A DNA stretch of 64,000 bases from Prevotella sp. (GTDB taxonomy: Bacteria > Bacteroidota > Bacteroidia > Bacteroidales > Bacteroidaceae). This document shows positions 35,281-43,378 of this stretch, one piece after another. The stretch covers positions 1-64,000 of the forward strand of contig JAFRRN010000062.1 of the NCBI GenBank assembly GCA_017428055.1, written 5' to 3'. Each line of letters opens with the position of its first letter. The first letter of the stretch is position 1. The position numbers were made by a program, and so were the translations under genes. The notes under the pieces are model-generated. The model was given only the letters and a program-made list of their open reading frames with translations. It searched no databases and was not told the DNA's origin.

Positions 35281-35349
35281 GTTTGTTTGCGTATGGAAAA
35301 CAATTTGTTTACCATCCGAAAACAAACTGTTTGCCATACGTAAACAAAT
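35281..35349. repeat. 69-base nested palindrome, copy B
   Basis: The outer arms 35281-35296 and 35334-35349 pair over 16 bases with two G.U-type differences. The inner arms 35297-35310 and 35319-35332 pair with one mismatch. Left outer plus inner sequence (cgtatggaaaacaatttgtt) matches copy A at 3226-3245 with one difference. It ends 153 bases before the FKBP -7 box. Confidence 0.75.
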
Positions 35350-35502
35350 GAAAAGAGGCCTTTTTCATCAGAATATCTGCCTATTATATTATAAGGAATT
35401 CAAGGAGTTAAGAAGGAGCAAATCATTCCATGCCGCAGTTAATCAAAACATTAAAACTCCTTAATTTTCATGGTACTTAGCACGTATTCATGAGAAAAGT
35501 GT

Positions 35503-35510
35503 TAATTTTG
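35503..35510 (+). promoter_or_regulatory. -7 box of the FKBP operon
   Basis: TAATTTTG fits TAnnTTTG; the -33 region is weak (ttag at 35477-35480). The start codon is at 35555. Confidence 0.5.
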
Positions 35511-35554
35511 CACGATTTAAATGATTGTGATTAAATTAATATAGGTAAGAAAGA

Positions 35555-36160
35555 ATGGATCAAGTAAGTTATGCCTTGGGTCTTGGCATCGGTCGCCAAT
35601 TGTGTGACATGGGTGCAAAGACCCTCAATATTGACGACTTTGCGCAGGCTATCAAGGATGTTATCGCGGGGGTGAAACCCCGTTTGGGCGAAAGCGAGGC
35701 GCAAGCCATTGTGCAAAGGTTTTTCCAAGAGCAGGAGAAGAAGCAGCGTGCCAATGCCGCCGAGAGGTTCAAGGCCAATAAGGAGAAGGGAGAGAAATAT
35801 CTCTCGGAGAACGCCGCCAAGGCGGGTGTCCACACATTGCCCAGCGGTTTGCAGTACCAAATATTGAAGGAAGGCAACGGGAAGTCGCCAAAAAGTACCG
35901 ACCAGGTGAAGTGCCACTATGAGGGTATGTTGGTAGACGGGACGCTGTTCGACAGCTCCATCCAGCGTGGTGAGCCCGCCACATTCCCCCTGAATGGGGT
36001 GATTGCGGGTTGGACGGAAGGCTTGCAACTGATGAAAGAGGGTGCCAAATATCGTTTCTTCATCCCTTATCATTTAGGTTATGGCGAGCGAGGTGCGGGT
36101 CAGTCCATCCCCCCGTTCTCTGCCCTTGTCTTCGATGTGGAATTGATAGAAGTCATATAA
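35555..36160 (+). CDS. FKBP-type peptidyl-prolyl isomerase, no signal peptide
   Basis: A 201-residue FkpA/Mip-like protein. An N-terminal helical dimerisation region (residues 1-90, with a K/E-rich helix Q-E-Q-E-K-K-Q-R) leads into a C-terminal FKBP domain: L-P-S-G-L-Q-Y-Q-I-L, V-K-C-H-Y-E-G-M-L-V-D-G-T-L-F-D-S-S near 125, G-W-T-E-G-L-Q-L-M and I-P-P-F-S-A-L-V-F-D-V-E-L. It speeds cis-trans isomerisation of prolyl bonds. Unlike its two downstream neighbours it has no export signal, so it should stay in the cytoplasm unless it leaves by another route. It is the first of three tandem FKBP genes spaced 31 and 9 bases. Confidence 0.9.
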   Translation: MDQVSYALGLGIGRQLCDMGAKTLNIDDFAQAIKDVIAGVKPRLGESEAQAIVQRFFQEQEKKQRANAAERFKANKEKGEKYLSENAAKAGVHTLPSGLQYQILKEGNGKSPKSTDQVKCHYEGMLVDGTLFDSSIQRGEPATFPLNGVIAGWTEGLQLMKEGAKYRFFIPYHLGYGERGAGQSIPPFSALVFDVELIEVI

Positions 36161-36191
36161 GAACAATAACAAATAACAAAAAACAACAGAA

Positions 36192-37103
36192 ATGAAAAAA
36201 TTAACTTTTGTGGCAGCCATGGTCATTGCCGTCGCTGCATTCACGGGTTGTGGCAACCCAACGCCAAAAGCCAGTTTGAAGAGTGACATTGACTCCATGA
36301 GCTATGCCATAGGACAAACCCAAAGCCAAGGCCTCAAAGACTTCCTTGTGCAGCGCATGGACATCGACACAGCTTACATGAGTGAATTCATCAAGGGTCT
36401 TAACGACGGAGCCAATGCGGGCGACGACAAGAAGAAGGCCGCTTACTATGCCGGTATCCAGATTGGCCAGCAGATTTCCACCCAGATGGTGAAGGGCATC
36501 AACCGCGAGATTTTCGGTAAGGACACCACCAAGACCATTTCCATGAAGAACTTTATGGCAGGTTTCGTGGCTGGTACCACTGGCAAGAGCCAGAAGATGA
36601 CCATGCAAGAGGCACAGACCGTGGCCCAGGTCAAGTCGCAGGAGATCAAGACCAAGAACATGGAAAAGGAATTTGGCCCCAACAAGCTTGCCGGCGAGAA
36701 GTTCATGGCGGAGAATGGCAAGAAGCCTGATGTGAAGACCATGCCCGTGGAAATCCAACAGCCCGACGGCAAAGTCCTCAAGTCGTTTATACAATATAAG
36801 GTCATCAAGGAAGGTAATGGTGCTTTGCCAAAAGACACCTCGATGGTGAAGGTACACTATGAGGGTAAGATGATTGACGGTACGGTGTTCGACAGCTCCT
36901 ATCAGCGTGGCGCTCCCGTCACGCTTCGTGCTAACCAGGTTATCAAGGGCTTCACCCAAGCCTTGACCCACATGCCAGTTGGTTCTACGTGGGAGGTTTA
37001 CATTCCCCAGGAATTGGCATACGCAGACCGTGAGCAAGGGCAGATTAAGCCTTTCTCCCCGCTGATTTTCAAGATAGAACTGATTTCCCTCGGTGCTAAA
37101 TAA
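36192..37103 (+). CDS. FKBP-type prolyl isomerase lipoprotein
   Basis: A 303-residue protein with a lipoprotein signal, F-T-G-C at residues 18-21. An N-terminal dimerisation domain (D-S-M-S-Y-A-I-G-Q-T near 35) and a long helical connector carrying A-Q-V-K-S-Q-E-I-K-T-K-N-M-E come next. The C-terminal FKBP domain has V-H-Y-E-G-K-M-I-D-G-T-V-F-D-S-S near 223 and I-K-P-F-S-P-L-I-F-K-I-E-L. It probably works as a membrane-anchored periplasmic chaperone and isomerase. It sits 31 bases after the soluble FKBP and 9 bases before the third copy. Confidence 0.92.
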   Translation: MKKLTFVAAMVIAVAAFTGCGNPTPKASLKSDIDSMSYAIGQTQSQGLKDFLVQRMDIDTAYMSEFIKGLNDGANAGDDKKKAAYYAGIQIGQQISTQMVKGINREIFGKDTTKTISMKNFMAGFVAGTTGKSQKMTMQEAQTVAQVKSQEIKTKNMEKEFGPNKLAGEKFMAENGKKPDVKTMPVEIQQPDGKVLKSFIQYKVIKEGNGALPKDTSMVKVHYEGKMIDGTVFDSSYQRGAPVTLRANQVIKGFTQALTHMPVGSTWEVYIPQELAYADREQGQIKPFSPLIFKIELISLGAK

Positions 37104-37112
37104 TCCAAATCC

Positions 37113-38075
37113 ATGAAGAAGATTGTTGTTTTGAGCATCGCCATTCTTGCCAGTGCCTCGTTCAGTACGGCAAGTGCAGGAAAGAAAAAAGACAAGAAAC
37201 AGAAACAAGAGGAGGTGGTCGTGGTGGCAGAAAACGAGCCTGTCATCTTGGCAACACCTTCCGATTCGATGAGCTACGCGGCTGGCAAGACCGCCACGCA
37301 AGGGCTGATCCCATACCTCCAGCAGCAACTGAACGTTGATACTGCCTATATGGAAGACTTCGCCAAGGGCTTTGAAGAGGCATACGCGAAGATTGAAGAC
37401 CCCAAATACGTGGCTTACATCGCTGGTTCGCAGATTGCCCAGATGGCTAAGCAGCGTATCTTCCCTTCCATGAAGGGTAATTTCGAAGGCTCTGACATCG
37501 CCCTCTCGGAGGACTTGTTCAGCAAGGGATTCATCTCTTCGTTGAAGAAAGACAATAGCATCTATCCTGACTCTGTTGCCAACAAGCTCTTCAATGACCG
37601 CGTGGAAGCCATTAAGAAGGCGCAACAAGCCGAGTATATCGAGCAAAACAAGGCTTGGCTCGCAGACAACGCTACCAAGGAAGGTGTGCAGACAACGGCC
37701 AGTGGCTTGCAATACAAGGTCATCACCATGGGTACTGGCGAGAAGCCGAAGGCAACCGACAAGGTGGTGGTGAAATACGAGGGCAAGATGATTGACGGCA
37801 CCGTGTTTGACAGTTCTTATAAGCGCAACCCACAAACCAGCTCGTTCCGTTGCGACCAAGTCATCAAGGGATGGACAGAAGCACTCACGATGATGCCAGT
37901 AGGCAGCAAGTGGGAACTCTACATTCCTGAGAATTTGGCATACGGAGAGCGTCAGGCAGGGCAGATTAAGCCCTATTCCACATTGATTTTCACGGTGGAA
38001 CTGGAGAGCATCGAGGCAGAACCCGCCAAGGCGGAGACCAAACCCGCAGCCAAGAAGCCTGCTGCAAAGAAGTAA
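37113..38075 (+). CDS. FKBP-type prolyl isomerase, exported, Lys/Ala-rich tail
   Basis: A 320-residue exported FKBP. The signal peptide ends T-A-S-A-G, followed by a Lys-rich stretch (K-K-K-D-K-K-Q-K-Q-E). An N-terminal domain (D-S-M-S-Y-A-A-G-K near residue 50) and a C-terminal FKBP domain (V-K-Y-E-G-K-M-I-D-G-T-V-F-D-S-S, I-K-P-Y-S-T-L-I-F-T-V-E-L) follow. The last 20 residues are A-K-A-E-T-K-P-A-A-K-K-P repeats. The basic tail may help contact with membranes, nucleic acid or acidic clients. The gene ends the tandem FKBP set and is followed by the hairpin at 38121-38156. Confidence 0.9.
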   Translation: MKKIVVLSIAILASASFSTASAGKKKDKKQKQEEVVVVAENEPVILATPSDSMSYAAGKTATQGLIPYLQQQLNVDTAYMEDFAKGFEEAYAKIEDPKYVAYIAGSQIAQMAKQRIFPSMKGNFEGSDIALSEDLFSKGFISSLKKDNSIYPDSVANKLFNDRVEAIKKAQQAEYIEQNKAWLADNATKEGVQTTASGLQYKVITMGTGEKPKATDKVVVKYEGKMIDGTVFDSSYKRNPQTSSFRCDQVIKGWTEALTMMPVGSKWELYIPENLAYGERQAGQIKPYSTLIFTVELESIEAEPAKAETKPAAKKPAAKK

Positions 38076-38120
38076 GAAAACAAATAGACATTTGGAGGGA
38101 AATATCCCCTTTTACATGAC

Positions 38121-38156
38121 AAAATGCACGGAAGATGAAATTTTTCCGTGCATTTT
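38121..38156 (+). terminator. Terminator hairpin after the FKBP genes
   Basis: A perfect 13-base stem, aaaatgcacggaa (38121-38133) with ttccgtgcatttt (38144-38156). The A-run before and T-run within it would let it work in both directions; the downstream T-tract is interrupted (gttgttt). Confidence 0.7.
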
Positions 38157-38157
38157 G

Positions 38158-38188
38158 TTGTTTATATCGTGAAATTTGCCTACTTTTG
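38158..38188 (+). promoter_or_regulatory. Promoter of the Lrp-led operon
   Basis: TTG (38158-38160) and TACTTTTG (38181-38188) are spaced about 20 bases and match the Bacteroidetes consensus. The start codon is at 38219. Confidence 0.6.
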
Positions 38189-38218
38189 CTTTGATAAAAA
38201 CATGATATAATAAGTGAA

Positions 38219-38683
38219 ATGGAAAAAATCGATAAACTTGACAAAAAGATCTTGAGCATTCTTTCCAAGAATGCACGAATCCCGTTTAAGGACGTGGCGG
38301 CGGAATGTGGCGTGTCACGTGCCGCCATCCACCAACGTGTGCAACACCTCATGGAGGATGGCGTGATTACGGGAAGTGGCTTCGATGTCAGCCCCAAGAG
38401 CCTGGGTTATAGCACCTGCACCTACGTCGGGCTGAACTTGGAACGTGGCAGCATGTACAAGAATGTGGTGAAACGGCTGATTGACATCCCCGAAATCGTG
38501 GAATGCCACTTCACCACGGGGCCCTATACGATGCTCCTCAAACTCTATGCCCGGGACAATGAACAGCTGATGGACCTTCTTAATAACAAACTCCAAGGAA
38601 TCCCGGGAGTGGTTTCCACAGAGACACTTATCTCTCTGGAACAGAGCATCAAGCGAGAAATACCTGTACATACCGACGATTGA
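38219..38683 (+). CDS. Lrp/AsnC-family transcriptional regulator
   Basis: A 154-residue DNA-binding protein. The N-terminal winged HTH has the classic L-D-K-K-I-L-S-I-L-S-K-N-A-R and V-S-R-A-A-I-H-Q-R-V recognition helix. The C-terminal RAM (ACT-like) domain has C-H-F-T-T-G-P-Y-T-M-L-L-K-L and ends with I-S-L-E-Q-S-I-K-R-E. Members bind amino acids and form octameric or dimeric complexes that tune amino-acid and peptide metabolism. Leading an operon with a dipeptidase fusion and a glutaminyl cyclase, it could sense an amino acid released by them (inference). Confidence 0.93.
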   Translation: MEKIDKLDKKILSILSKNARIPFKDVAAECGVSRAAIHQRVQHLMEDGVITGSGFDVSPKSLGYSTCTYVGLNLERGSMYKNVVKRLIDIPEIVECHFTTGPYTMLLKLYARDNEQLMDLLNNKLQGIPGVVSTETLISLEQSIKREIPVHTDD

Positions 38684-38697
38684 AGACGAAGAGGGAC

Positions 38698-40533
38698 ATG
38701 CAGACAGACTTTAACCTACAAACACATCTCGACGAGATATATAGTCATTTCCCCGAAGCCACACACCAGCCTATCATTGGCATTACCGCCAACTTCACGG
38801 GAGAGGATGCAACTCTGCGCGACAGGTATTACATGCAGGTGGTAAAGGCGGGGGGAACGCCTATCATCATCCCGCCCATCAATGACAAGGATGCCATCAT
38901 CAACACCTTGGAGCATATTGATGGGCTGTTGCTTTCAGGAGGAGGTGACTACAACCCGCTATGGGCAGGGGAGGAACCCATGCCTCATCTTCGTGGCATT
39001 AATTCCAACCGCGACTTGCCGGAGTTGCTCATCACGCAATTGGCATTCAATCGGCAAATCCCCATCTTGGGCATCTGCCGAGGCATACAGACGCTTGCCA
39101 TTACCCTTGGTGGGCATGTGACGCAACATATCCAAGAGAAGAAAGCGGAACCTGTTGCCAAGAGTGGAAGAGGAAGCAGGAGTAACAATAAGGACGCGTC
39201 TGCCACCACGCCCTCTCCCTTGCTCAAGCATAGCCAGGAAGCCGACCGCAACGAGCCTTCACATAGCGTGAATATCGTGGAGGGGTCTATCTTGCATAAG
39301 ATTTACGGGTGTGAGAAGATCTTTGTCAATTCATTCCACCACCAAGCGGTAGACAAGACGGGTGACCGCTTTACCGTCACTGCCACGTCGCCCGATGGTG
39401 TCATTGAAGCAATGGAGAGCAGCGAGCATAAGCCCATCCTCGGTGTGCAATGGCATCCCGAGTGGCTGGAGGAGGAAGGGTTGAGGCTCTTCACATGGCT
39501 GATAGAACAAGCCAACAACTTCCATGTTGCCACTCGCTTGCACAAACGCATCCTCACGCTTGACACCCATTGCGACACACCCATGTTCTTCTCGCAAGAC
39601 ATACACTTCGACCATCGCGACTCGCGCATCCTCGTAGACCTTCATAAGATGACCGAAGGACAACAAGATGCGACCATCATGGTGGCATATCTGCCGCAGC
39701 CCAAGCTCGGTGAGACTTTCTCATCGAAAGTTCCTTTCAAGGTGGACGGCCCCTTGGCTTACGCCAACCTGATATTCGACAAGATAGAAAGCATCGTTAA
39801 GCAGAACAGTCAGTTCGTGAGCCTTGCGCGTACTGCCGCTGACCTCTATGAGGACAAGCGTAAGGGGCGCAAGAGTATCATGTTTGGTATCGAGAACGGG
39901 CTGGCGTTGCAGCACGATTTGCAAAACATCAAACATTTCGCACAGCGTGGCGTGGTGTATATCACCTTGTGCCACAATGGCGACAACGACATCTGCGACT
40001 CCGCCAAGGGGTGTGACACCAATAACGGATTGAGCCAGTTTGGCGAGAAAGTCATCAAGGAAATGAACAATTGCGGCATCATGGTTGACCTCAGCCATGC
40101 CAATGAGAAGAGCTTCTATGATGCCATTGAGGTGAGCAAAATGCCCATCGTGTGCAGCCATTCCAGTTGCAGGGCATTGTGCGACCATCCCAGAAACCTT
40201 ACCGATGACCAACTATGGGCACTTGCCAGTCACGGGGGCGTGGCGCATATCACGCTCTACAGTGGATTCCTGCGCTCTTCGGGAGAGGCTTCCATCATGG
40301 ATGCCATTGCCCATTTGGAACATGCCATTGAGGTGATGGGCATTGACCATGTGGGGTTAGGCACAGATTTCGATGGCGATGGGGGCGTGCGTGGCATTGC
40401 CAACTCCTCTGAATTGCTGAATTTCACGCTCCATCTGTTGCGCCGCAAATATAGTGAGCGCGATATCCAAAAGATATGGGGAGGTAATTGGTTGCGTGTG
40501 ATGACCAAGATACAAAACGCAAAACGAACATAA
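38698..40533 (+). CDS. Fusion of class I glutamine amidotransferase-like hydrolase (C26) and membrane dipeptidase (M19)
   Basis: One 611-residue chain with two enzymes. Residues about 25-275 form a gamma-glutamyl hydrolase domain like PuuD: nucleophile I-L-G-I-C-R-G-I-Q near 126, L-L-S-G-G-G-D-Y-N-P, and the His/Glu pair in V-Q-W-H-P-E-W near 250. Residues about 285-605 form a renal-dipeptidase-type zinc enzyme: L-D-T-H-C-D-T, F-G-I-E-N-G-L, D-L-S-H-A-N, C-S-H-S-S-C-R and G-L-G-T-D-F-D-G-D-G. Both catalytic sets are complete. ATG 38698 was chosen; a TTG overlapping the Lrp stop is possible. Together they could split gamma-glutamyl bonds and then dipeptides, for example from wall peptides or glutathione-like compounds. 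No signal peptide is visible. Confidence 0.9.
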   Translation: MQTDFNLQTHLDEIYSHFPEATHQPIIGITANFTGEDATLRDRYYMQVVKAGGTPIIIPPINDKDAIINTLEHIDGLLLSGGGDYNPLWAGEEPMPHLRGINSNRDLPELLITQLAFNRQIPILGICRGIQTLAITLGGHVTQHIQEKKAEPVAKSGRGSRSNNKDASATTPSPLLKHSQEADRNEPSHSVNIVEGSILHKIYGCEKIFVNSFHHQAVDKTGDRFTVTATSPDGVIEAMESSEHKPILGVQWHPEWLEEEGLRLFTWLIEQANNFHVATRLHKRILTLDTHCDTPMFFSQDIHFDHRDSRILVDLHKMTEGQQDATIMVAYLPQPKLGETFSSKVPFKVDGPLAYANLIFDKIESIVKQNSQFVSLARTAADLYEDKRKGRKSIMFGIENGLALQHDLQNIKHFAQRGVVYITLCHNGDNDICDSAKGCDTNNGLSQFGEKVIKEMNNCGIMVDLSHANEKSFYDAIEVSKMPIVCSHSSCRALCDHPRNLTDDQLWALASHGGVAHITLYSGFLRSSGEASIMDAIAHLEHAIEVMGIDHVGLGTDFDGDGGVRGIANSSELLNFTLHLLRRKYSERDIQKIWGGNWLRVMTKIQNAKRT

Positions 40534-41564
40534 TGAAAAACAAAAAAACAAACATGAGAATAGCCATCGGCATAGCCGTAATCCTGTTGGCAATCTGCAT
40601 CAAGCCCATGTTGAGGGCTTTCCATGCCCTTCGTGAAACCTCCGAGGTAGAAGAGATGGTGAAAGTTGACCCCGTCGGTCCCTCGTTCGATGCTGATTCA
40701 GCATACGCTTTCACGCAGACGCAATGCGACTTCGGTCCCCGCGCAATGAACACGGAGGGGCATGAACGGTGCTTGGAATGGATTATCGGGAAGTTTAAGG
40801 AATATGGTTGTGAGATCCATACGCAACGTGCAGACCTCACGGGATATGATGGCACCATCCTTAAAAGCACCAACGTTTTGGCGAGGCACAAGCCTGAACT
40901 GACCACCCGCGTCCTTCTTTGCGCCCATTGGGACAGCCGCCCTTGGGCAGACAACGACCCTGACTCTGCCAATTGGCACAAGCCCATCCTCGCTGCCAAC
41001 GATGCGGCGAGCGGCGTAGCCGTCATGATGGAGGTGGCGCGACTCCTCCAACAAAACGACTCGTTGCCCTTGGGTGTGGATTTCGTTTGTTTCGATGCTG
41101 AGGACTGGGGAACGCCGCAATGGTCAGACGTGCAGACGGAAGGCAACACCTGGGCTCTGGGCTCACAATATTTTGCCGAGAACTTACCCCAAGGGTATGA
41201 GGTGCGCTATGGCATCTTGCTTGACATGGTGGGCGGACAGGGTGCAAAGTTCTATCGGGAGGGGCTGTCGAGACGTTACGCCAATGCCATCGTCAAGAAA
41301 GTATGGCGGGCTGCAAGGCAAGCGGGATATGACAGCTATTTCCCAAAGCGTGATGGTTTTAACATCACTGACGACCATGTACCCTTGAATCAGAAAGCCA
41401 ACATCCCCACCATCGACATCATTCCTTACTATCCAAACTGTCCGCAAAGTTCATTTGGTCCTACATGGCACACGACGAATGATGACATGGCGCACATTGA
41501 CAAGAACACTTTGAAAGCAGTGGGGCAAACCATCATCCAAGTATTATTCACGGAAATGGAATAG
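40533..41564 (+). CDS. Glutaminyl-cyclase-like M28 family enzyme, membrane anchored
   Basis: A 343-residue zinc enzyme of the M28 fold with an N-terminal membrane anchor (M-R-I-A-I-G-I-A-V-I-L-L-A-I). Metal ligands lie in A-H-W-D-S-R-P near residue 130, N-D-A-A-S-G-V-A near 155 and F-D-A-E-D-W-G near 190, with a late His in W-H-T-T-N-D. The A-H-W-D-S-R-P and F-D-A-E-D-W-G wording fits animal-type glutaminyl cyclases, as in Porphyromonas QC, better than plain aminopeptidases. Such enzymes convert N-terminal Gln of exported proteins to pyroglutamate in the periplasm. Several secreted proteins of this window expose Gln after the signal cut. The ATG shares its first base with the stop of the fusion gene. 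Confidence 0.82.
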   Translation: MKNKKTNMRIAIGIAVILLAICIKPMLRAFHALRETSEVEEMVKVDPVGPSFDADSAYAFTQTQCDFGPRAMNTEGHERCLEWIIGKFKEYGCEIHTQRADLTGYDGTILKSTNVLARHKPELTTRVLLCAHWDSRPWADNDPDSANWHKPILAANDAASGVAVMMEVARLLQQNDSLPLGVDFVCFDAEDWGTPQWSDVQTEGNTWALGSQYFAENLPQGYEVRYGILLDMVGGQGAKFYREGLSRRYANAIVKKVWRAARQAGYDSYFPKRDGFNITDDHVPLNQKANIPTIDIIPYYPNCPQSSFGPTWHTTNDDMAHIDKNTLKAVGQTIIQVLFTEME

Positions 41565-41583
41565 TATTTATATCATTTGGCCT

Positions 41584-42969
41584 ATGAAGAGAATGGCTGT
41601 TTTTTACATGTTCCTATGGATGGGAATCATGGGCGTTAAGGCGCAAGGGTACCATTATGATAACTTTGAGACTGCCACGCAAGCCGTGGAGAACATGTGT
41701 GTGGGATGGAACATCGGCAATACCATGGAAAGCAACTCAGGGGACACGCTCAATATGTGGATAGAGCATTGGACTGACCGCACCCCCGCCGCATACGAGA
41801 AAGCCTGGGGACAGCCTGTCATCGCGCCAGAGCTTATCAAACTTTTCAAGAATGCGGGATTCAACGCCCTCCGCCTACCCGTGACATGGTATCCTCACAT
41901 GGAGGCGAAGTTCAATTTCTCGACGTGGGAAAACAGCTATTGGTATCCATCTCAAGACGGCATCGGTACGAAAGTGAACGCCACTTGGATGAAACGGGTG
42001 CATGAGGTGGTGGACTACATCATCGACGAGGGCATGTATTGCATCCTCAACGTACACCATGACACGGGTGATAGCAACACGGCATGGCTCCGTGCGGATG
42101 AGAATGTCTATGCCAAACAGAAGGATCGCTTCGAGGCATTGTGGACACAAATAGCCGAGGAGTTCCGCGACTATGGCGACCACCTGCTCTTTGAGGGCTA
42201 CAATGAGATGCTCGACTCGTATGGCTCATGGTGCTTTGCCTCATTTGCCACGTCAAGTAGGTACAATGCGTCGGTTGCCACATCTGCCTATAATGCCATC
42301 AATGGCTATGCGCAGAGCTTCGTCAATGCTGTCCGTGCCACGGGAGGAAACAACCTCTACCGCAACCTCATCGTCAATACATACGGTGCTTGTAATGGTA
42401 GCGGGACATGGAACTCTCACCTGTTGGACCCACTCAAGCAGATGAAGTTGCCCACCGATGAGGTGCAAGGACACATCGCCTTTGAGGTACATTGCTATCC
42501 CGACATCAGCAACCTGTCCACCGCAAAGAGTGAATTGAATACTACCATCAGAAATCTCAAGACCTATCTTGTGGCAAAAGGCGCACCCGTCATCATCGGA
42601 GAGTGGGGGGCAAGCAACGGGGATGCGTATAGCAATAACCGCAGCAATATGCTTAACTTTGCCAAGTATTTCGTCCAGCAGACCAAGGTCAACGGCATGG
42701 GGGCTTTCTATTGGATGGGGCTTTGCGACGGTGACAACCGCAGCGTCCCCCAATTCAACCAGCAAGACCTCGTGGATGCCATCATCACTGGCTATTATGG
42801 CGACGGAGGATATGACAATGGCGTGAAACATGTCGTCATAACTGAAACGGCCGAGAGACATTATTATGACATCAATGGTCGCCGTATCAGCCAACCCATA
42901 CCGGGACAAGTAGTCGTCTTGCACACCAACGATGCAAATGGATCCGTGAAGATCATCAAGAAACGGTGA
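41584..42969 (+). CDS. Secreted GH5 endoglycanase with C-terminal sorting-like tail
   Basis: A 461-residue extracellular glycanase. The signal peptide ends V-K-A before Gln. The GH5 barrel has G-W-N-I-G-N-T-M near residue 40, R-L-P-V-T-W near 98, H-H-D-T-G near 159, acid/base F-E-G-Y-N-E near 208 and nucleophile I-I-G-E-W-G near 340. The family cuts cellulose, mixed glucan, xyloglucan or mannan; the exact target is not readable. The last 45 residues (Y-Y-D-I-N-G-R-R-I-S-Q-P, ending I-K-K-R) form a short beta domain like Bacteroidetes C-terminal sorting domains. It lies 19 bases after the glutaminyl-cyclase gene and seems to share its transcript. Confidence 0.92.
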   Translation: MKRMAVFYMFLWMGIMGVKAQGYHYDNFETATQAVENMCVGWNIGNTMESNSGDTLNMWIEHWTDRTPAAYEKAWGQPVIAPELIKLFKNAGFNALRLPVTWYPHMEAKFNFSTWENSYWYPSQDGIGTKVNATWMKRVHEVVDYIIDEGMYCILNVHHDTGDSNTAWLRADENVYAKQKDRFEALWTQIAEEFRDYGDHLLFEGYNEMLDSYGSWCFASFATSSRYNASVATSAYNAINGYAQSFVNAVRATGGNNLYRNLIVNTYGACNGSGTWNSHLLDPLKQMKLPTDEVQGHIAFEVHCYPDISNLSTAKSELNTTIRNLKTYLVAKGAPVIIGEWGASNGDAYSNNRSNMLNFAKYFVQQTKVNGMGAFYWMGLCDGDNRSVPQFNQQDLVDAIITGYYGDGGYDNGVKHVVITETAERHYYDINGRRISQPIPGQVVVLHTNDANGSVKIIKKR

Positions 42970-43141
42970 TTCATCACAGTGCGTTTGCCACAGACTATTT
43001 GATGACACACGAGGAAGCGTCGATCTTTACCTATCCTTTCACTTGGGACTTCGAGAAGGAGTGTCCCTTCTTAACAGACTCTTCAATGATTATCAGTTCA
43101 AGATGAGTACACACATCGTGTCCGCATGGGGCTTGTCAAAA

Positions 43142-43207
43142 TGTTTTCCCATTGTGAAAATGGTGTTTTCTGCCGCAGAAAACACCATTTTCCGATATGG
43201 AAAACGA
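43142..43207. repeat. Nested palindrome, copy C
   Basis: A perfect 37-base palindrome at 43156-43192 has 18-base arms (gaaaatggtgttttctgc and its complement) around one central base. Outside it, ttttccc (43144-43150) and tggaaaac (43198-43205) are again inverted. The build resembles copies A and B (GAAAAC/GTTTTC blocks with an atatgg spacer), although the base sequence differs more. It ends about 160 bases before the -7 box of the next operon. Confidence 0.7.
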
Positions 43208-43370
43208 TTGAAAAATGCAAAGAGAAGCCAAGATTCGGGTACGAATCGTCCAAATCAAAGGGTGTTTATGTCATGAGGATTATCGCATACGGTTTAGGAA
43301 ACGACCTACAAATAAATGGGTCAATGTGTTTTTTCCATGGAATAGCGAATGTCATACCGATAATTCTTTG

Positions 43371-43378
43371 TACTTTTG
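43371..43378 (+). promoter_or_regulatory. -7 box of the spmAB-flippase operon
   Basis: TACTTTTG matches TAnnTTTG; no clear -33 TTTG at 19-20 bases. The start codon is at 43403. Confidence 0.5.

Larger units (their letters stand above)
34986..35554. other. Divergent intergenic region between efflux operon and FKBP genes
   Basis: Apart from the minus promoter (35055-35085), nested palindrome B (35281-35349), a short relative of the acyltransferase repeat in reverse orientation (about 35390-35415) and the FKBP promoter (35503-35510), I see no gene in this A/T-rich gap. Confidence 0.6.

Noticed and set aside
36201-37859. A 552-codon open frame on the minus strand opposite the FKBP genes
   Set aside because: The plus strand encodes FKBP domains with signals and full motifs; the antisense frame has no recognisable domain and is a by-product of codon use.
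43002-43106. A 34-codon frame starting M-T-H-E-E-A
   Set aside because: Too short and isolated, no ribosome site or family; may be a gene remnant but cannot be supported.
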